Below, piece after piece: positions 17,724-28,363 of a stretch of 64,000 nt of DNA (the stretch's first letter is position 1; the number at the start of each line of letters is the position of its first letter). The notes below the pieces were generated by a model. The model saw nothing but the letters and a program-made list of their open reading frames with translations, had not been told where the DNA came from and did not search any database. This DNA is from Streptomyces colonosanans (GTDB lineage Bacteria > Actinomycetota > Actinomycetes > Streptomycetales > Streptomycetaceae), in the NCBI RefSeq assembly GCF_001866645.1, contig NZ_MLYP01000043.1, forward strand, positions 1-64,000, read 5' to 3'. The translations under genes were made by a program, and so were the position numbers.

Positions 17724-19493
17724 GTGAACGACCGATACGACGGATACGCGGGCGGCGACCAGTACGAGCTCGTCGGCTACGACGAGTTCGGGCAGCCTGT
17801 GTACCGGCAGGTGCCCATGCGGCAGACCCCGCAGGGCTACGACCTCTACGGCACCCAGCACCAGCAGCACCAGGAGCCCCAGAGCTACGGATACGACCCG
17901 TACGCCGCCGGCCTTCAGCAGCCCATGGCGCCGTACAACACCGGTCTGCAGCAACCGGTGTCCTCCCACGACACCGGCCAGCAGCCGCCTGTGGCCTCCT
18001 ACGACCCCTACTCCCCGTACGGCACCGCCACCACCGGCGACTACGACCCGTACGGCCAGACCGCAACCAGCGGACAGCAGCCGCGCGTTGCCGAACAGAC
18101 CGCCTACATCCCGCAGCAGGCGGGCCCGGCCGAGAGCGCTCCGGGCCCCGCGGGCGGCTTCGCCGACGGTGGCGCGCCCGGACGGGCGCAGGCCGACTTC
18201 GGGAAGGAGCCGCAGGGCGAACGCGACTACCGCACCGAGCAGTTCGCGTTCGTCGAGGATCCCGAGGGCGACCCCGAAGACGTCATCGACTGGATGAAGT
18301 TCACGGAGAACCGCACCGAACGCCGTGAGGAGGCCAGGCGCCGCGCCCGCAGCCGGATCGTCGCCCTCGCCGTGGTCCTCGCCCTGGTGGTCGTCGGCGG
18401 CGTCGGCTACCTCTGGTACGCGGGCAAGCTGCCGGGCACTTCCTCCGGCGGCGCATCCGGCACGGAGTCGGCCGCGGGCGCCCAGAACCGCGACGTGATC
18501 GTCGTCCACCTGCACAACACCAAAGCCGGCGGCACCTCCACGGCGCTGCTCGTCGACAACACCACCACCAAGCAGGGCGCAACCGTCCTGCTGCCCAACT
18601 CCCTTGCCCTGAGCACCGACGACGGCACCGCGACCACCCTTGCCAAGTCGGTCGCCGACGACGGCTCCTCCGGCACCGGCGACTCCATCGATGCAGTCCT
18701 GGGCACCAAGGTCGAGGGCACCTGGCGTCTCGACACCCCCTACCTGAACAACCTCGTCGAACTCGTCGGCAACATCGAGGTCACCACCGACACCGACGTC
18801 CCCGACCCGGGCGCCGAGAAGAAGGGCGGCCCGCCCCTGGTACACAAGGGCGAGCGGCAGAGCCTCAGCGGCAAGATGGCCGTCGCGTACGCCACTTACC
18901 AGGCCTCCGGCGAGTCCCAGGACGCCCAGTTGGAGCGGTTCGGTCAGGTCATGCAGGGCGTGCTGCGCAAGTTGTCCTCGGACCCGCAGGCCGCGACGGT
19001 CACCGTGCAGACGCTCGCGCAGATCCTCGACCCGTCCCTGACGGACAAGGACCTCGGCGCCTTCCTCGCCAAGCTCGCGGACCACGCCAAGCAGGGCGAC
19101 TACAAGACCGAGCTGCTGCCGGTCCAGTCCGACGGCACCGTCGGCGAGAAGGCCACCGACAGCGTGGTGAAGAACCTGCTCGGCGGGACCGTGAAGAGCC
19201 CCGAGGCCGGCGACGCCGTCCGGGTCGGCATCACGAACGCCACCGGTTCCAAGGGCGCCACCGAGCAGGCCCGCGTCGCCCTGGTCAATGGCGGCTACTC
19301 CTTCATCGACGCCGGCACCGGCACCACCCAGGCCATGTCCCAGGTCACCTACGCCGATGACGGTCAGAAGGACAGCGCGATCGAGGTCGCCAAGACCCTG
19401 GGTCTGCCCACCGGCTCCGTGAAGAGGGGCAAGGTCACGTCGAACGCCGGCGTCTCCGTCGTCCTCGGCCAGAACTACAAGACGTCGTCATGA
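17724..19493 (+). CDS. LytR-CpsA-Psr-like membrane protein with LytR C-terminal domain
   Basis: The 589-residue protein has a long cytoplasmic Gln/Tyr/Pro-rich N-terminus (1-205), one membrane helix near 212-233, an LCP-like domain (about 250-420) and a LytR_C domain near 490-585 (VRVGITNATGSKGATEQARVAL). LCP enzymes attach glycopolymers to peptidoglycan. Here the usual catalytic Arg-Asp in the IPRD motif reads LPNS, so activity is uncertain. By position after nadD it corresponds to the S. coelicolor gene I recall as pdtA (SCO2578), a polydiglycosylphosphate transferase needed for sporulation; that orthology is inference. GTG start after GAGAGGGG. Confidence 0.8.
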   Translation: MNDRYDGYAGGDQYELVGYDEFGQPVYRQVPMRQTPQGYDLYGTQHQQHQEPQSYGYDPYAAGLQQPMAPYNTGLQQPVSSHDTGQQPPVASYDPYSPYGTATTGDYDPYGQTATSGQQPRVAEQTAYIPQQAGPAESAPGPAGGFADGGAPGRAQADFGKEPQGERDYRTEQFAFVEDPEGDPEDVIDWMKFTENRTERREEARRRARSRIVALAVVLALVVVGGVGYLWYAGKLPGTSSGGASGTESAAGAQNRDVIVVHLHNTKAGGTSTALLVDNTTTKQGATVLLPNSLALSTDDGTATTLAKSVADDGSSGTGDSIDAVLGTKVEGTWRLDTPYLNNLVELVGNIEVTTDTDVPDPGAEKKGGPPLVHKGERQSLSGKMAVAYATYQASGESQDAQLERFGQVMQGVLRKLSSDPQAATVTVQTLAQILDPSLTDKDLGAFLAKLADHAKQGDYKTELLPVQSDGTVGEKATDSVVKNLLGGTVKSPEAGDAVRVGITNATGSKGATEQARVALVNGGYSFIDAGTGTTQAMSQVTYADDGQKDSAIEVAKTLGLPTGSVKRGKVTSNAGVSVVLGQNYKTSS

Positions 19494-19606
19494 CACGGGT
19501 CACACCTCGGCGTGCCGGGGTGTGACCCCCGTAATCACCTGGGGTGTCGTCGGCAGTCCGTGAGACCCTTGTGGTTACCACTGACCGCCCTACGGAAAGC
19601 CTTGTA

Positions 19607-20053
19607 GTGACCGCCACGGACCGTTCTCTCGAGCTCATCAACACCGCCGCCCAGGCAGCGGCCGACAAGCTCGCGCACGACATCGTCGCCTATGACGTCA
19701 GCGATGTGCTCTCGATCACGGACGCCTTTCTGCTCGCGTCCGCGCCCAACGACCGCCAGGTCAAGTCGATCGTCGACGAGATCGAGGAGCGGCTGAACAA
19801 GGAACTCGGCGCCAAGCCGGTGCGCCGTGAGGGCGACCGCGAGGCCCGCTGGGTGCTGCTGGACTACGTCGACATCGTGGTGCACGTCCAGCACAGTGAG
19901 GAGCGCGTCTTCTACGCCCTGGAGCGGCTGTGGAAGGACTGCCCCGAGCTGGACCTGCCCGCCGACGCCCGGGCCACCCGTGGCAAGGCCGCCGAGCACG
20001 CCAGGCTGCGGGCCGCCGAAGAGGCCGCGGAGCTGGGCGGGGAACTGCGGTGA
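19607..20053 (+). CDS. rsfS: Ribosomal silencing factor RsfS
   Basis: The 148-residue protein is of the RsfS/DUF143 family, which binds ribosomal protein L14 and blocks subunit joining when nutrients are short. Family landmarks are DVLSITDAFLLASAPNDRQVKSIVDEIEE (quoted in parts) and WVLLDYVDIVVHVQ. I chose the GTG at 19607, with GGAAAG 7 nt upstream. The stop overlaps the GTG of the next gene, so the two are translationally coupled. Confidence 0.93.
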   Translation: MTATDRSLELINTAAQAAADKLAHDIVAYDVSDVLSITDAFLLASAPNDRQVKSIVDEIEERLNKELGAKPVRREGDREARWVLLDYVDIVVHVQHSEERVFYALERLWKDCPELDLPADARATRGKAAEHARLRAAEEAAELGGELR

Positions 20054-20718
20054 CCGTCCAGGGCGCCGGCACCCGGAAGACGGGCCGGGGCCGCCGCCTC
20101 ATCCTCTGGCGTCACGGCCAGACCTCGTGGAACGTGGAGCGGCGCTTCCAGGGCTCCACGGACGTCGAGCTGACCGGGGCCGGCCTCGGTCAGGCCCGCC
20201 GCTCCGCCCGCCTGCTCGCCTCCCTCGAGCCGGACGCCATCGTCGCCTCCGACCTCACGCGCGCCGTCACCACGGCCGCCGAGCTGGCCGCGCTCACGGG
20301 CCTGGAGGTCACCCTCGACGAGGGCCTGCGCGAGACGTACGCGGGCGTCTGGCAGGGGCTGACGCACGAGGAGATCCTCGCCCGGCACGGCGAGGAGTAC
20401 GCCGCCTGGAAGCGCGGTGAGCCCGTCCGCCGCGGCGGCGGCGAACTGGAGACCGAGGTCGCCGACCGCGCCGCCCCCGTGGTGCTGCGGCACGCCGAGA
20501 AGCTTCCCAAGGACGGCACCCTCGTGGTGGTCAGCCACGGCGGGACGATCCGCACCACCATCGGCCGCCTGCTCGGCCTGGAGGCCCGTCACTGGGAGAG
20601 CCTCGGCGGTCTCTCCAACTGCTCCTGGTCCGTCCTCGGTGAAGGCGCTCACGGCTGGCGCCTTCTGGAGCACAACGCAGGCACCCTGCCGGAGCCGGTC
20701 CTCGGCGACGACGACTGA
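20050..20718 (+). CDS. Histidine phosphatase superfamily protein (phosphoglycerate mutase-like)
   Basis: The 222-residue protein begins its catalytic domain with LILWRHGQTSWN (phospho-acceptor His in RHG) and has the second catalytic His in VVVSHGGTIR near residue 160. The substrate is unknown: the family ranges from sugar phosphates to alpha-ribazole phosphate. It overlaps rsfS by four bases (GTGA), placing it in that operon. A tRNA-Ala follows about 100 bases later. Confidence 0.9.
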   Translation: MTVQGAGTRKTGRGRRLILWRHGQTSWNVERRFQGSTDVELTGAGLGQARRSARLLASLEPDAIVASDLTRAVTTAAELAALTGLEVTLDEGLRETYAGVWQGLTHEEILARHGEEYAAWKRGEPVRRGGGELETEVADRAAPVVLRHAEKLPKDGTLVVVSHGGTIRTTIGRLLGLEARHWESLGGLSNCSWSVLGEGAHGWRLLEHNAGTLPEPVLGDDD

Positions 20719-20814
20719 CGCCTTTTCACCCGCTGCCGGTACCCGGATTTCACTTTCCGGCAGGTCGCAGGCTAAAGTTCTTCTTGTTCGCCCCGCCGGG
20801 CGGGAAGAACACGA

Positions 20815-20887
20815 GGGGCTATAGCTCAGTTGGTAGAGCGCCTGCATGGCATGCAGGAGGTCAGGAGTTCAATTCTCCTTAGCTCCA
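20815..20887 (+). tRNA. tRNA-Ala (GGC), copy 1
   Basis: A 73-base cloverleaf: acceptor GGGGCTA pairs TAGCTCC, D-arm GCTCAGTTGGTAGAGC, anticodon stem CCTGC/GCAGG around loop ATGGCAT with anticodon GGC at 20848-20850, and T-loop TTCAATT. The 3' CCA is not encoded. It is identical to a second copy at 23020-23092. Confidence 0.97.
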
Positions 20888-20924
20888 CGGATCGACACTT
20901 TCGAAGGTGTCAAGGATCGATACG

Positions 20925-20958
20925 AAAGATCCCGTCCCCGACAGGGGGCGGGATCTTT
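20925..20958 (+). terminator. Terminator of tRNA-Ala copy 1
   Basis: AAAGATCCCG at 20925 pairs perfectly with CGGGATCTTT ending at 20958, with further C4/G4 pairing inside. It lies about 40 bases after the tRNA and ends in TTT. Confidence 0.8.
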
Positions 20959-21120
20959 CATGTTGCCCGCAGCGCGCCGTTGTCGCTGCTCCCCGCCTCG
21001 GCCGTTGCAGGGCGTGACGAGCGGCACAATCTCTCCCACCGCTCCCTTGCTCAGGTGCTCCCCGGAGCTGCTCATGTTCCCCACCCTTCTCGGGTGGTGG
21101 GGAGCGAGCGGCGTCGGAGC

Positions 21121-21579
21121 CTACTTCTCGGCGGCCGGGACGGAGTCCGGGGCGAACCGGTAGGAGATGGATTCCATCAGTGGCCTGTGCTTGGTGTTGT
21201 GGAAGGCCGCGATGCGCCACTTCCCGTCGTCCTGGCGGACCAGGGTGTAGGTCTGGACCTTGGTGAGTTTGTGCGGCCGCTTGTTCTTGTAGGTGTCGCC
21301 GCGCCCGTTGACGACGGCTGTGTCGGGACCGGGGAAGCGGATGTCGAGGACCTCGTCCGCGAGCTTGGTGCCCTTGATGAACGTCGCCCACAGCGCGCGG
21401 TGGCTGTCCGCGATGTCCCGGCGCCCCTGGTAGAGGGTGCCGATGTAGGTGGTGTAGGTGGCGTCCTCGGTGAACAACTCGCCGTACGCCTCGGCGTCGT
21501 GCCGCCCCCAGGCGGTGACGAGTTCGTTCAGCACCGATGTGATGGCGGCGACGTCCTGCGCGGTCGTGGTCGTCGTCAT
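21121..21579 (-). CDS. SnoaL/DUF4440-like small protein
   Basis: The 152-residue protein resembles the NTF2-like SnoaL/DUF4440 fold: a helical start with LNELVTAWGRHDAEAYGELFTEDATYTT and a closing strand pair (TYTLVRQDDGKWRIAAFHNTK). These proteins are small hydrolases, isomerases or binding proteins; no substrate can be named. The ATG at 21579 has GGGAG upstream. It is divergent from a MarR regulator with a palindrome in the shared promoter region, which suggests it is the regulated target. Confidence 0.85.
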   Translation of the reverse strand: MTTTTTAQDVAAITSVLNELVTAWGRHDAEAYGELFTEDATYTTYIGTLYQGRRDIADSHRALWATFIKGTKLADEVLDIRFPGPDTAVVNGRGDTYKNKRPHKLTKVQTYTLVRQDDGKWRIAAFHNTKHRPLMESISYRFAPDSVPAAEK

Positions 21580-21626
21580 GGCGCACTCCCTCTGGTTAGA
21601 CTGGCGCAGAATCTCTACGGGAGCAG

Positions 21627-21646
21627 TATCTGCATCTGTGCAGATA
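21627..21646. promoter_or_regulatory. Palindromic operator, probable MarR binding site
   Basis: TATCTGCA and TGCAGATA form perfect 8 bp arms around a 4-base spacer. The site lies in the 89 bp between the divergent SnoaL-like and MarR genes. A 16-20 bp palindrome in this position is the typical MarR-family autoregulatory operator. The pairing of site and protein is inference from position. Confidence 0.7.
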
Positions 21647-21668
21647 AATTTAGGAGATGTTTCCATCG

Positions 21669-22169
21669 ATGGCAACCCCGGCGGACGCAGCAGATGAACA
21701 CGTCGTCTTCCGTCAGTACCTGGACGCGGTGGGGCTTCAGGGCCTGGCCGGTGCGGAGGCTGCCGGACTGCACACATCGGAGTGGTACGCGCTGAGCCTG
21801 ATCACCCTGGAGGGCAGCCTCACCTCAGGTGAACTGGCCTCCAGGACCGGGCTCACCACCGGTGCCACCACCCGTCTGATCGACCGCCTCGAACGGGCCG
21901 GGTATGTCCGCCGCGTCGCGGACCCCAAGGACCGCAGACGCGTGATCGTCGAGCCGGTGCCCGACGGGCTCGGCCGCATCGAGGAGGTCCTGAGCCCCGC
22001 CCGCCGTCACATCGCCGAGGTCCTGGCGCGCTACACCCCCGAGCAGCGCGCCCTGCTCTTCGATTACTTCAGGCAGGCCGCACCCGCGTTCCGCGCGGCC
22101 ACGGAGGAGATCCGCAAGAGCGCGGCCCCGCGGCGCAGCAGGACCACCCACGCCAAGGGCGACAGTTGA
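21669..22169 (+). CDS. MarR-family transcriptional regulator
   Basis: The 166-residue protein has a winged helix: TSGELASRTGLTTGATTRLIDRLERAGYVRR is the helix-turn-helix (quoted in two parts: TSGELASRTGL, TTGATTRLIDRLERAGYV), followed by the wing DPKDRRRVIVEPV. C-terminal helices would dimerise. I prefer the ATG at 21669 because the ATG at 21657 directly abuts GGAG. It likely represses itself and the divergent SnoaL-like gene through the palindrome at 21627-21646. The ligand is unknown. Confidence 0.88.
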   Translation: MATPADAADEHVVFRQYLDAVGLQGLAGAEAAGLHTSEWYALSLITLEGSLTSGELASRTGLTTGATTRLIDRLERAGYVRRVADPKDRRRVIVEPVPDGLGRIEEVLSPARRHIAEVLARYTPEQRALLFDYFRQAAPAFRAATEEIRKSAAPRRSRTTHAKGDS

Positions 22170-22469
22170 CCGCGGACGCAATGAGACCTGCCATCGGTTG
22201 CCGAGCCTGACCAGGCGTCACTTCACCGATGAGGCACGGGCGAACGCGCTCCGTTCGGCGCGCCCTTCCTCAACCGGCTTGAGTCAGACGGGGATCCGGG
22301 GGCGTACAGCTCTTCGGGTGCGCTCCTCACCTGCATGTACACGCTGGTTGAGGCGGCCACTGCGGGGGCCGCGTCCCGACCGGTACGAAGGCGTCGCTGA
22401 CCGTATTGGTCCCGCCGTGGCAGAATCAAACGGCCGGAAGGGGGCGCGGCCCGACGGGAGGGAGAAGCG
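22170..22469. other. Intergenic region, no gene seen
   Basis: These 300 bases between the MarR gene and the zinc-ribbon gene hold frames without ribosome binding sites or known products. The promoter for the two small downstream genes probably lies near the 3' end. A GGAGGGAG Shine-Dalgarno precedes 22470. Confidence 0.35.
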
Positions 22470-22643
22470 ATGCCTGCGAGCATCCGCGGGGAGGTCCACG
22501 ATCTTCCCGCAGTGGCGGTGACACGTCGGAATGCCACTCTCCTCGACTGCCCTGCCTGCGGTTCGGCCCACGTTGCCCAGGTCCTCGGCGACAACGGTGG
22601 CATTTCCTACGTGTGCACGGCCTGCGGCCACAGCTGGAGCTGA
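22470..22643 (+). CDS. Small zinc-ribbon protein
   Basis: A 57-residue protein with two CxxC pairs, CPAC and CTAC, 22 residues apart, a classic zinc ribbon. It starts at an ATG with GGGAGGGAGAAG upstream and ends TGHSWS-like (CGHSWS). The next gene begins four bases later. The role is unknown; nucleic-acid binding is plausible. Confidence 0.7.
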   Translation: MPASIRGEVHDLPAVAVTRRNATLLDCPACGSAHVAQVLGDNGGISYVCTACGHSWS

Positions 22644-22646
22644 TCG

Positions 22647-22880
22647 ATGGGGGCACACAGGCGGAAGTGCGACTGGTGCGGCAGCGGCACGCCGATCGTG
22701 CGTGACATGGAGCCGGTCAACCCGGGCTACCAGTACTGGTGCGAGGAATGCGCGCGGGCGCTGATCATAAAAGGCGACCCGATCGAGACCTACCGGGAAC
22801 TGGAGGGGGAGCCGATCTACGGCCGGCTCCTCGACGAGCACTGCACGCTCAAGCGTTTCTACTCGTTCGCGACGGCCTGA
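22647..22880 (+). CDS. Small Cys-rich conserved protein
   Basis: A 77-residue protein with CDWC and CEEC metal-binding pairs near residues 9 and 32. The rest is a short alpha/beta tail. It follows the zinc-ribbon gene by four bases and precedes tRNA-Ala copy 2. Function unknown; the two small Zn proteins may act together. Confidence 0.7.
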   Translation: MGAHRRKCDWCGSGTPIVRDMEPVNPGYQYWCEECARALIIKGDPIETYRELEGEPIYGRLLDEHCTLKRFYSFATA

Positions 22881-23019
22881 TCAGGACCGGTATCGGCCTT
22901 CGTCTCCCCCGGGAACGGAACCGATTTGGTGGTGCACCCGGTGGAGCGTGTAATGTTGGCGTCGCCGCCGGGGAAACCGGGCGACACAAACAACATGCGG
23001 CTCGGCCGCATGGCCGCAA

Positions 23020-23092
23020 GGGGCTATAGCTCAGTTGGTAGAGCGCCTGCATGGCATGCAGGAGGTCAGGAGTTCAATTCTCCTTAGCTCCA
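23020..23092 (+). tRNA. tRNA-Ala (GGC), copy 2
   Basis: A 73-base tRNA identical in every base to the copy at 20815-20887, anticodon GGC at 23053-23055. Flanking sequences differ from the first copy almost immediately on both sides. CCA is not encoded. Confidence 0.97.
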
Positions 23093-23100
23093 CAGAAGTT

Positions 23101-23134
23101 GAAGGCGGTCCATCCGATGGGATGGGCCGCCTTC
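23101..23134 (+). terminator. Terminator of tRNA-Ala copy 2
   Basis: Bases 23101-23115 pair with 23120-23134 over 15 positions with one G-T pair and a 4-base loop. It starts 9 bases after the tRNA and could serve both the tRNA and the convergent pseudogene. Confidence 0.8.
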
Positions 23135-23206
23135 GGCGTATGTGCCCGAAGAGGGACCGGACGGAGGGCCGCCTCGCTCGGGTGGTCTGCCGTCTGGTCC
23201 GCTCGC

Positions 23207-23998
23207 TCAGCGGCCGAGGGCGCGGCGCCCCCGGCCCTGGGACAGTACGGGCAGGTTGCCGTGGGACGGTGCCCCGGCGCGTGTGTCCTGCTCGATCCGC
23301 AGCGCCGGCGCCGGGCAGCGGCGTACGGCCCGCAGCGCCTTCGCCTCCGCGTACCGCGGCACCGGCGCCTGGGCGGCGGTGGGGAAGCCGTCGGCGCCCA
23401 GCTCGAAGACTTCCGGGAGGGTGTCCGCGCACAGGCCGTGGCCGCGGCGCAGCGTCCAGTCGACGAAGATCTTCTGCCGGCCGGCACCCGCCTCCCGCTC
23501 GGCCCGCCCGCCCTCCAGGAGCGGCAGCGCGCCCTCCACGGGCCTGCCGCAGCCATGACCGAGGACATGCGCCGCCAGGTCGTCCGTGAAGGCCTCGATG
23601 GTCGATTCCGGAAACATCGCCGAGCCGTCCGGGTGTGAGCACGTACCACGCCTCTTCACGCTCTTCGCGACCTGCTTGAGTGCCTCCTGGGCGGCGGGAC
23701 CGCCCCCGCCCAGGATGTCTTCCAGACCGCGGGCCGCCGCGGGCAGCCCGAGATGGCAGGGGCCGCACTGCCCCGCGCTCTCCTCGGCCAGCCACCTGGC
23801 CACCTGCAGGGACTCGCCCAGCGGGCAGGTCTCCTGGCCGAGGGGCAGGATCGCGCCGACGCCCAGCGAGCCGCCCACGGCCTCCAGGGAACCGCGCGAG
23901 ACGACGGCCTGGCCGACCGTCGCCGCGTCGATCCATCTGCCGTGGCAGCCGCCGGTCAGGCACGCCCTGCGGGACCGGCGGGGCGCCGGCTCGAAGGT
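23207..23998 (-). pseudogene. 5'-truncated NuoF-like iron-sulfur/ferredoxin protein
   Basis: The open frame encodes the C-terminal half of a NuoF-family protein: the SLBB-like block (LTGGCHGRWIDAATV, GGSLGVGAILPL), the Fe-S binding region CPLGESLQVARWLAEESAGQCGPC (quoted in parts) and a ferredoxin-like tail with GHGLC. A TGA at 23999-24001 closes the frame upstream and no start codon or FMN/NADH domain precedes it, so at least 200 residues are missing. In the ferredoxin tail the first cysteine of the expected CxGHGLC is replaced by Arg (RRGHGLC). Both points indicate decay. A GTG at 23878 could start a 223-residue fragment, but no function would be expected. Confidence 0.75.
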
Positions 23999-24009
23999 TC
24001 ATGGGGGTG

Positions 24010-24297
24010 ACTCCGGACGGTCTCGGGAAGGCGGTCCCGCTGCTGCACTCCAGGTCGCTCCAAACCGAGCGGTACGGGATTTGAGTTATTGCGTCGTTAT
24101 CAAAGGCAGGGAGGTTGTCCATGTCCGGTTGACCGCCATGACACGAAGTGGTGTTTGAACCCTGTTCATCTTTTCGAGATCTTCACAACCCGACCGTCGA
24201 CGTCCGGGTACGGTCCCGCCCCGTATCGGGCTCCCTTCCGCCCTCGGGTGTGCCGGGCCCGTCGCGGCGTCCTTGGGCGCTGCGGTACCCTGACGCC
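24010..24297. other. Upstream region of the leuS leader
   Basis: About 290 bases separate the NuoF-like remnant from the leuS leader peptide. The leuS promoter must lie here. It is less GC-rich around 24080-24190. I see no gene and no certain promoter boxes. Confidence 0.35.
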
Positions 24298-24336
24298 ATG
24301 CGTGCCGTACGCCTTCTGCTTAGCGAGCCGCGCTGA
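24298..24336 (+). CDS. leuS leader peptide MRAVRLLLSEPR
   Basis: A 12-residue open frame with three consecutive leucine codons (CTT, CTG, CTT at 24313-24321) sits upstream of a stem-loop and a T-run terminator, followed by leuS. This is the architecture of classical attenuation: ribosomes stalling at Leu codons when charged tRNA-Leu is scarce would prevent the terminator. CTT is rare in this GC-rich genome, which should sharpen the response. Confidence 0.75.
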   Translation: MRAVRLLLSEPR

Positions 24337-24407
24337 TCAGTCCCGACCACGGGCGAATCCGATGGTCGGAATCAGCGCGGCGTCCCCTCCTGTGCGAGGG
24401 GATTTTT
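24327..24407 (+). promoter_or_regulatory. leuS attenuator (pause hairpin plus terminator)
   Basis: Bases 24327-24337 pair perfectly with 24371-24381 (11 bp), with an inner CCGACCA/TGGTCGG stem. The first arm overlaps the 3' end and stop codon of the leader peptide. Directly after, 24383-24389 pairs with 24396-24402 and is followed by T5 at 24403-24407, an intrinsic terminator. leuS starts 56 bases later. The antiterminator partner is not obvious to me, so the exact switch is inferred. Confidence 0.75.
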
Positions 24408-24462
24408 CGTTTCTTGAATGTCACAGTCGCTGGCAGAGACGATCGATGGAGCTTTGAGGATC

Positions 24463-27384
<2,922 letters not shown>

Positions 27385-27553
27385 CCGTCGTCCCATCTGG
27401 GCGTAAACGCCCAGGTGACCGGTGCGATGTCAACGTGTCGGGGTAGTCCCCTACGGGCAGGTTCGGGGTTCATACGGAACCCAGGGCCTGCCCGTTGCGT
27501 TTACGGTGGGGGAGCGGTGCAGCAGCCGCGCGGCCGGCCTGAGGAGGAGCGTC

Positions 27554-28291
27554 GTGGAAGCCGTTTTGACTGTCGTGGCGCTCCTGTTCGTGCTGTGCGT
27601 CGTGCTCGGCGCCTATGCCACGGTGAAGGCGATCGGCGCGGCCAAACGCGGCGTGGACCGCACCATCGCGCAGGCCCGCCGCACGGTAGAGGACACCACG
27701 CTGCGGGCCAAGACCTTTGCCCAGCCCGGTCCGGTGGGCGAGGTCGCCCAGCTCCGTCTGAAGCTGCGTACCACCATGCGCGCCACACAGGACGCGCTGC
27801 ACGCGGGCGTCACCGAGGACGAGTCGCTGAAGGAATCGCTGGACCTCTTCAAACGCCTGAGCGCGCACGGATTCGAACTGGACGCCGAACTCAAGCGACT
27901 GGAGGCCGAGCCGGACCGCAGCACGATGGCCTCCCGGCTGCCCGGACTGCGCGAGCGCACCGAGCGGATCACGCAGTCGGCGGACTCGCTGCGCTGGGCG
28001 GCCCACGACCGGGCGCGCCGGTTCGCGGAGGACGACCTGGACGCGCTGAGTGCGCAGATCGACGTGGAGGCGGGCGCGCTGCGCCACTGGGTCACGGATG
28101 CGCCGACGGTGTCCGCCCCCTCCTGGCCCGAGGCGCCGACCCCGGAGACCGCTGCCGCCGGCGACCGGACATGGCCCGAGACACCCGAGACCCGCGCGCC
28201 GCAGGGGTCGACGCGGCCCGCCATCACCCCGCCGGGACAGCGGGTCGTGCACCCCTGGCAGAAGAAGGCACGTCCCGAGAACACCCCGTGA
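27554..28291 (+). CDS. Membrane-anchored coiled-coil protein
   Basis: The 245-residue protein begins with a membrane helix (VLTVVALLFVLCVVLGAYATV), followed by a charged helical region with coiled-coil character (residues 25-180) and a Pro/Thr-rich tail. GTG start with GAGGAGGAG just upstream. No catalytic motif. It lies between leuS and degV and is a conserved hypothetical in this neighbourhood as far as I can tell; it may be a structural membrane protein. Confidence 0.75.
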   Translation: MEAVLTVVALLFVLCVVLGAYATVKAIGAAKRGVDRTIAQARRTVEDTTLRAKTFAQPGPVGEVAQLRLKLRTTMRATQDALHAGVTEDESLKESLDLFKRLSAHGFELDAELKRLEAEPDRSTMASRLPGLRERTERITQSADSLRWAAHDRARRFAEDDLDALSAQIDVEAGALRHWVTDAPTVSAPSWPEAPTPETAAAGDRTWPETPETRAPQGSTRPAITPPGQRVVHPWQKKARPENTP

Positions 28292-28363
28292 TCCCGACGC
28301 GGTGCGCCCCGGCCGGTGGGGCCGGGCTGCCGCCCGTGCGTTCCGGCAGGTAACCTCCAGCAC

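Noticed and set aside
22198..22521. 107-codon frame downstream of the MarR gene
   Set aside because: No ribosome site; it overlaps the well-supported zinc-ribbon gene in another frame.
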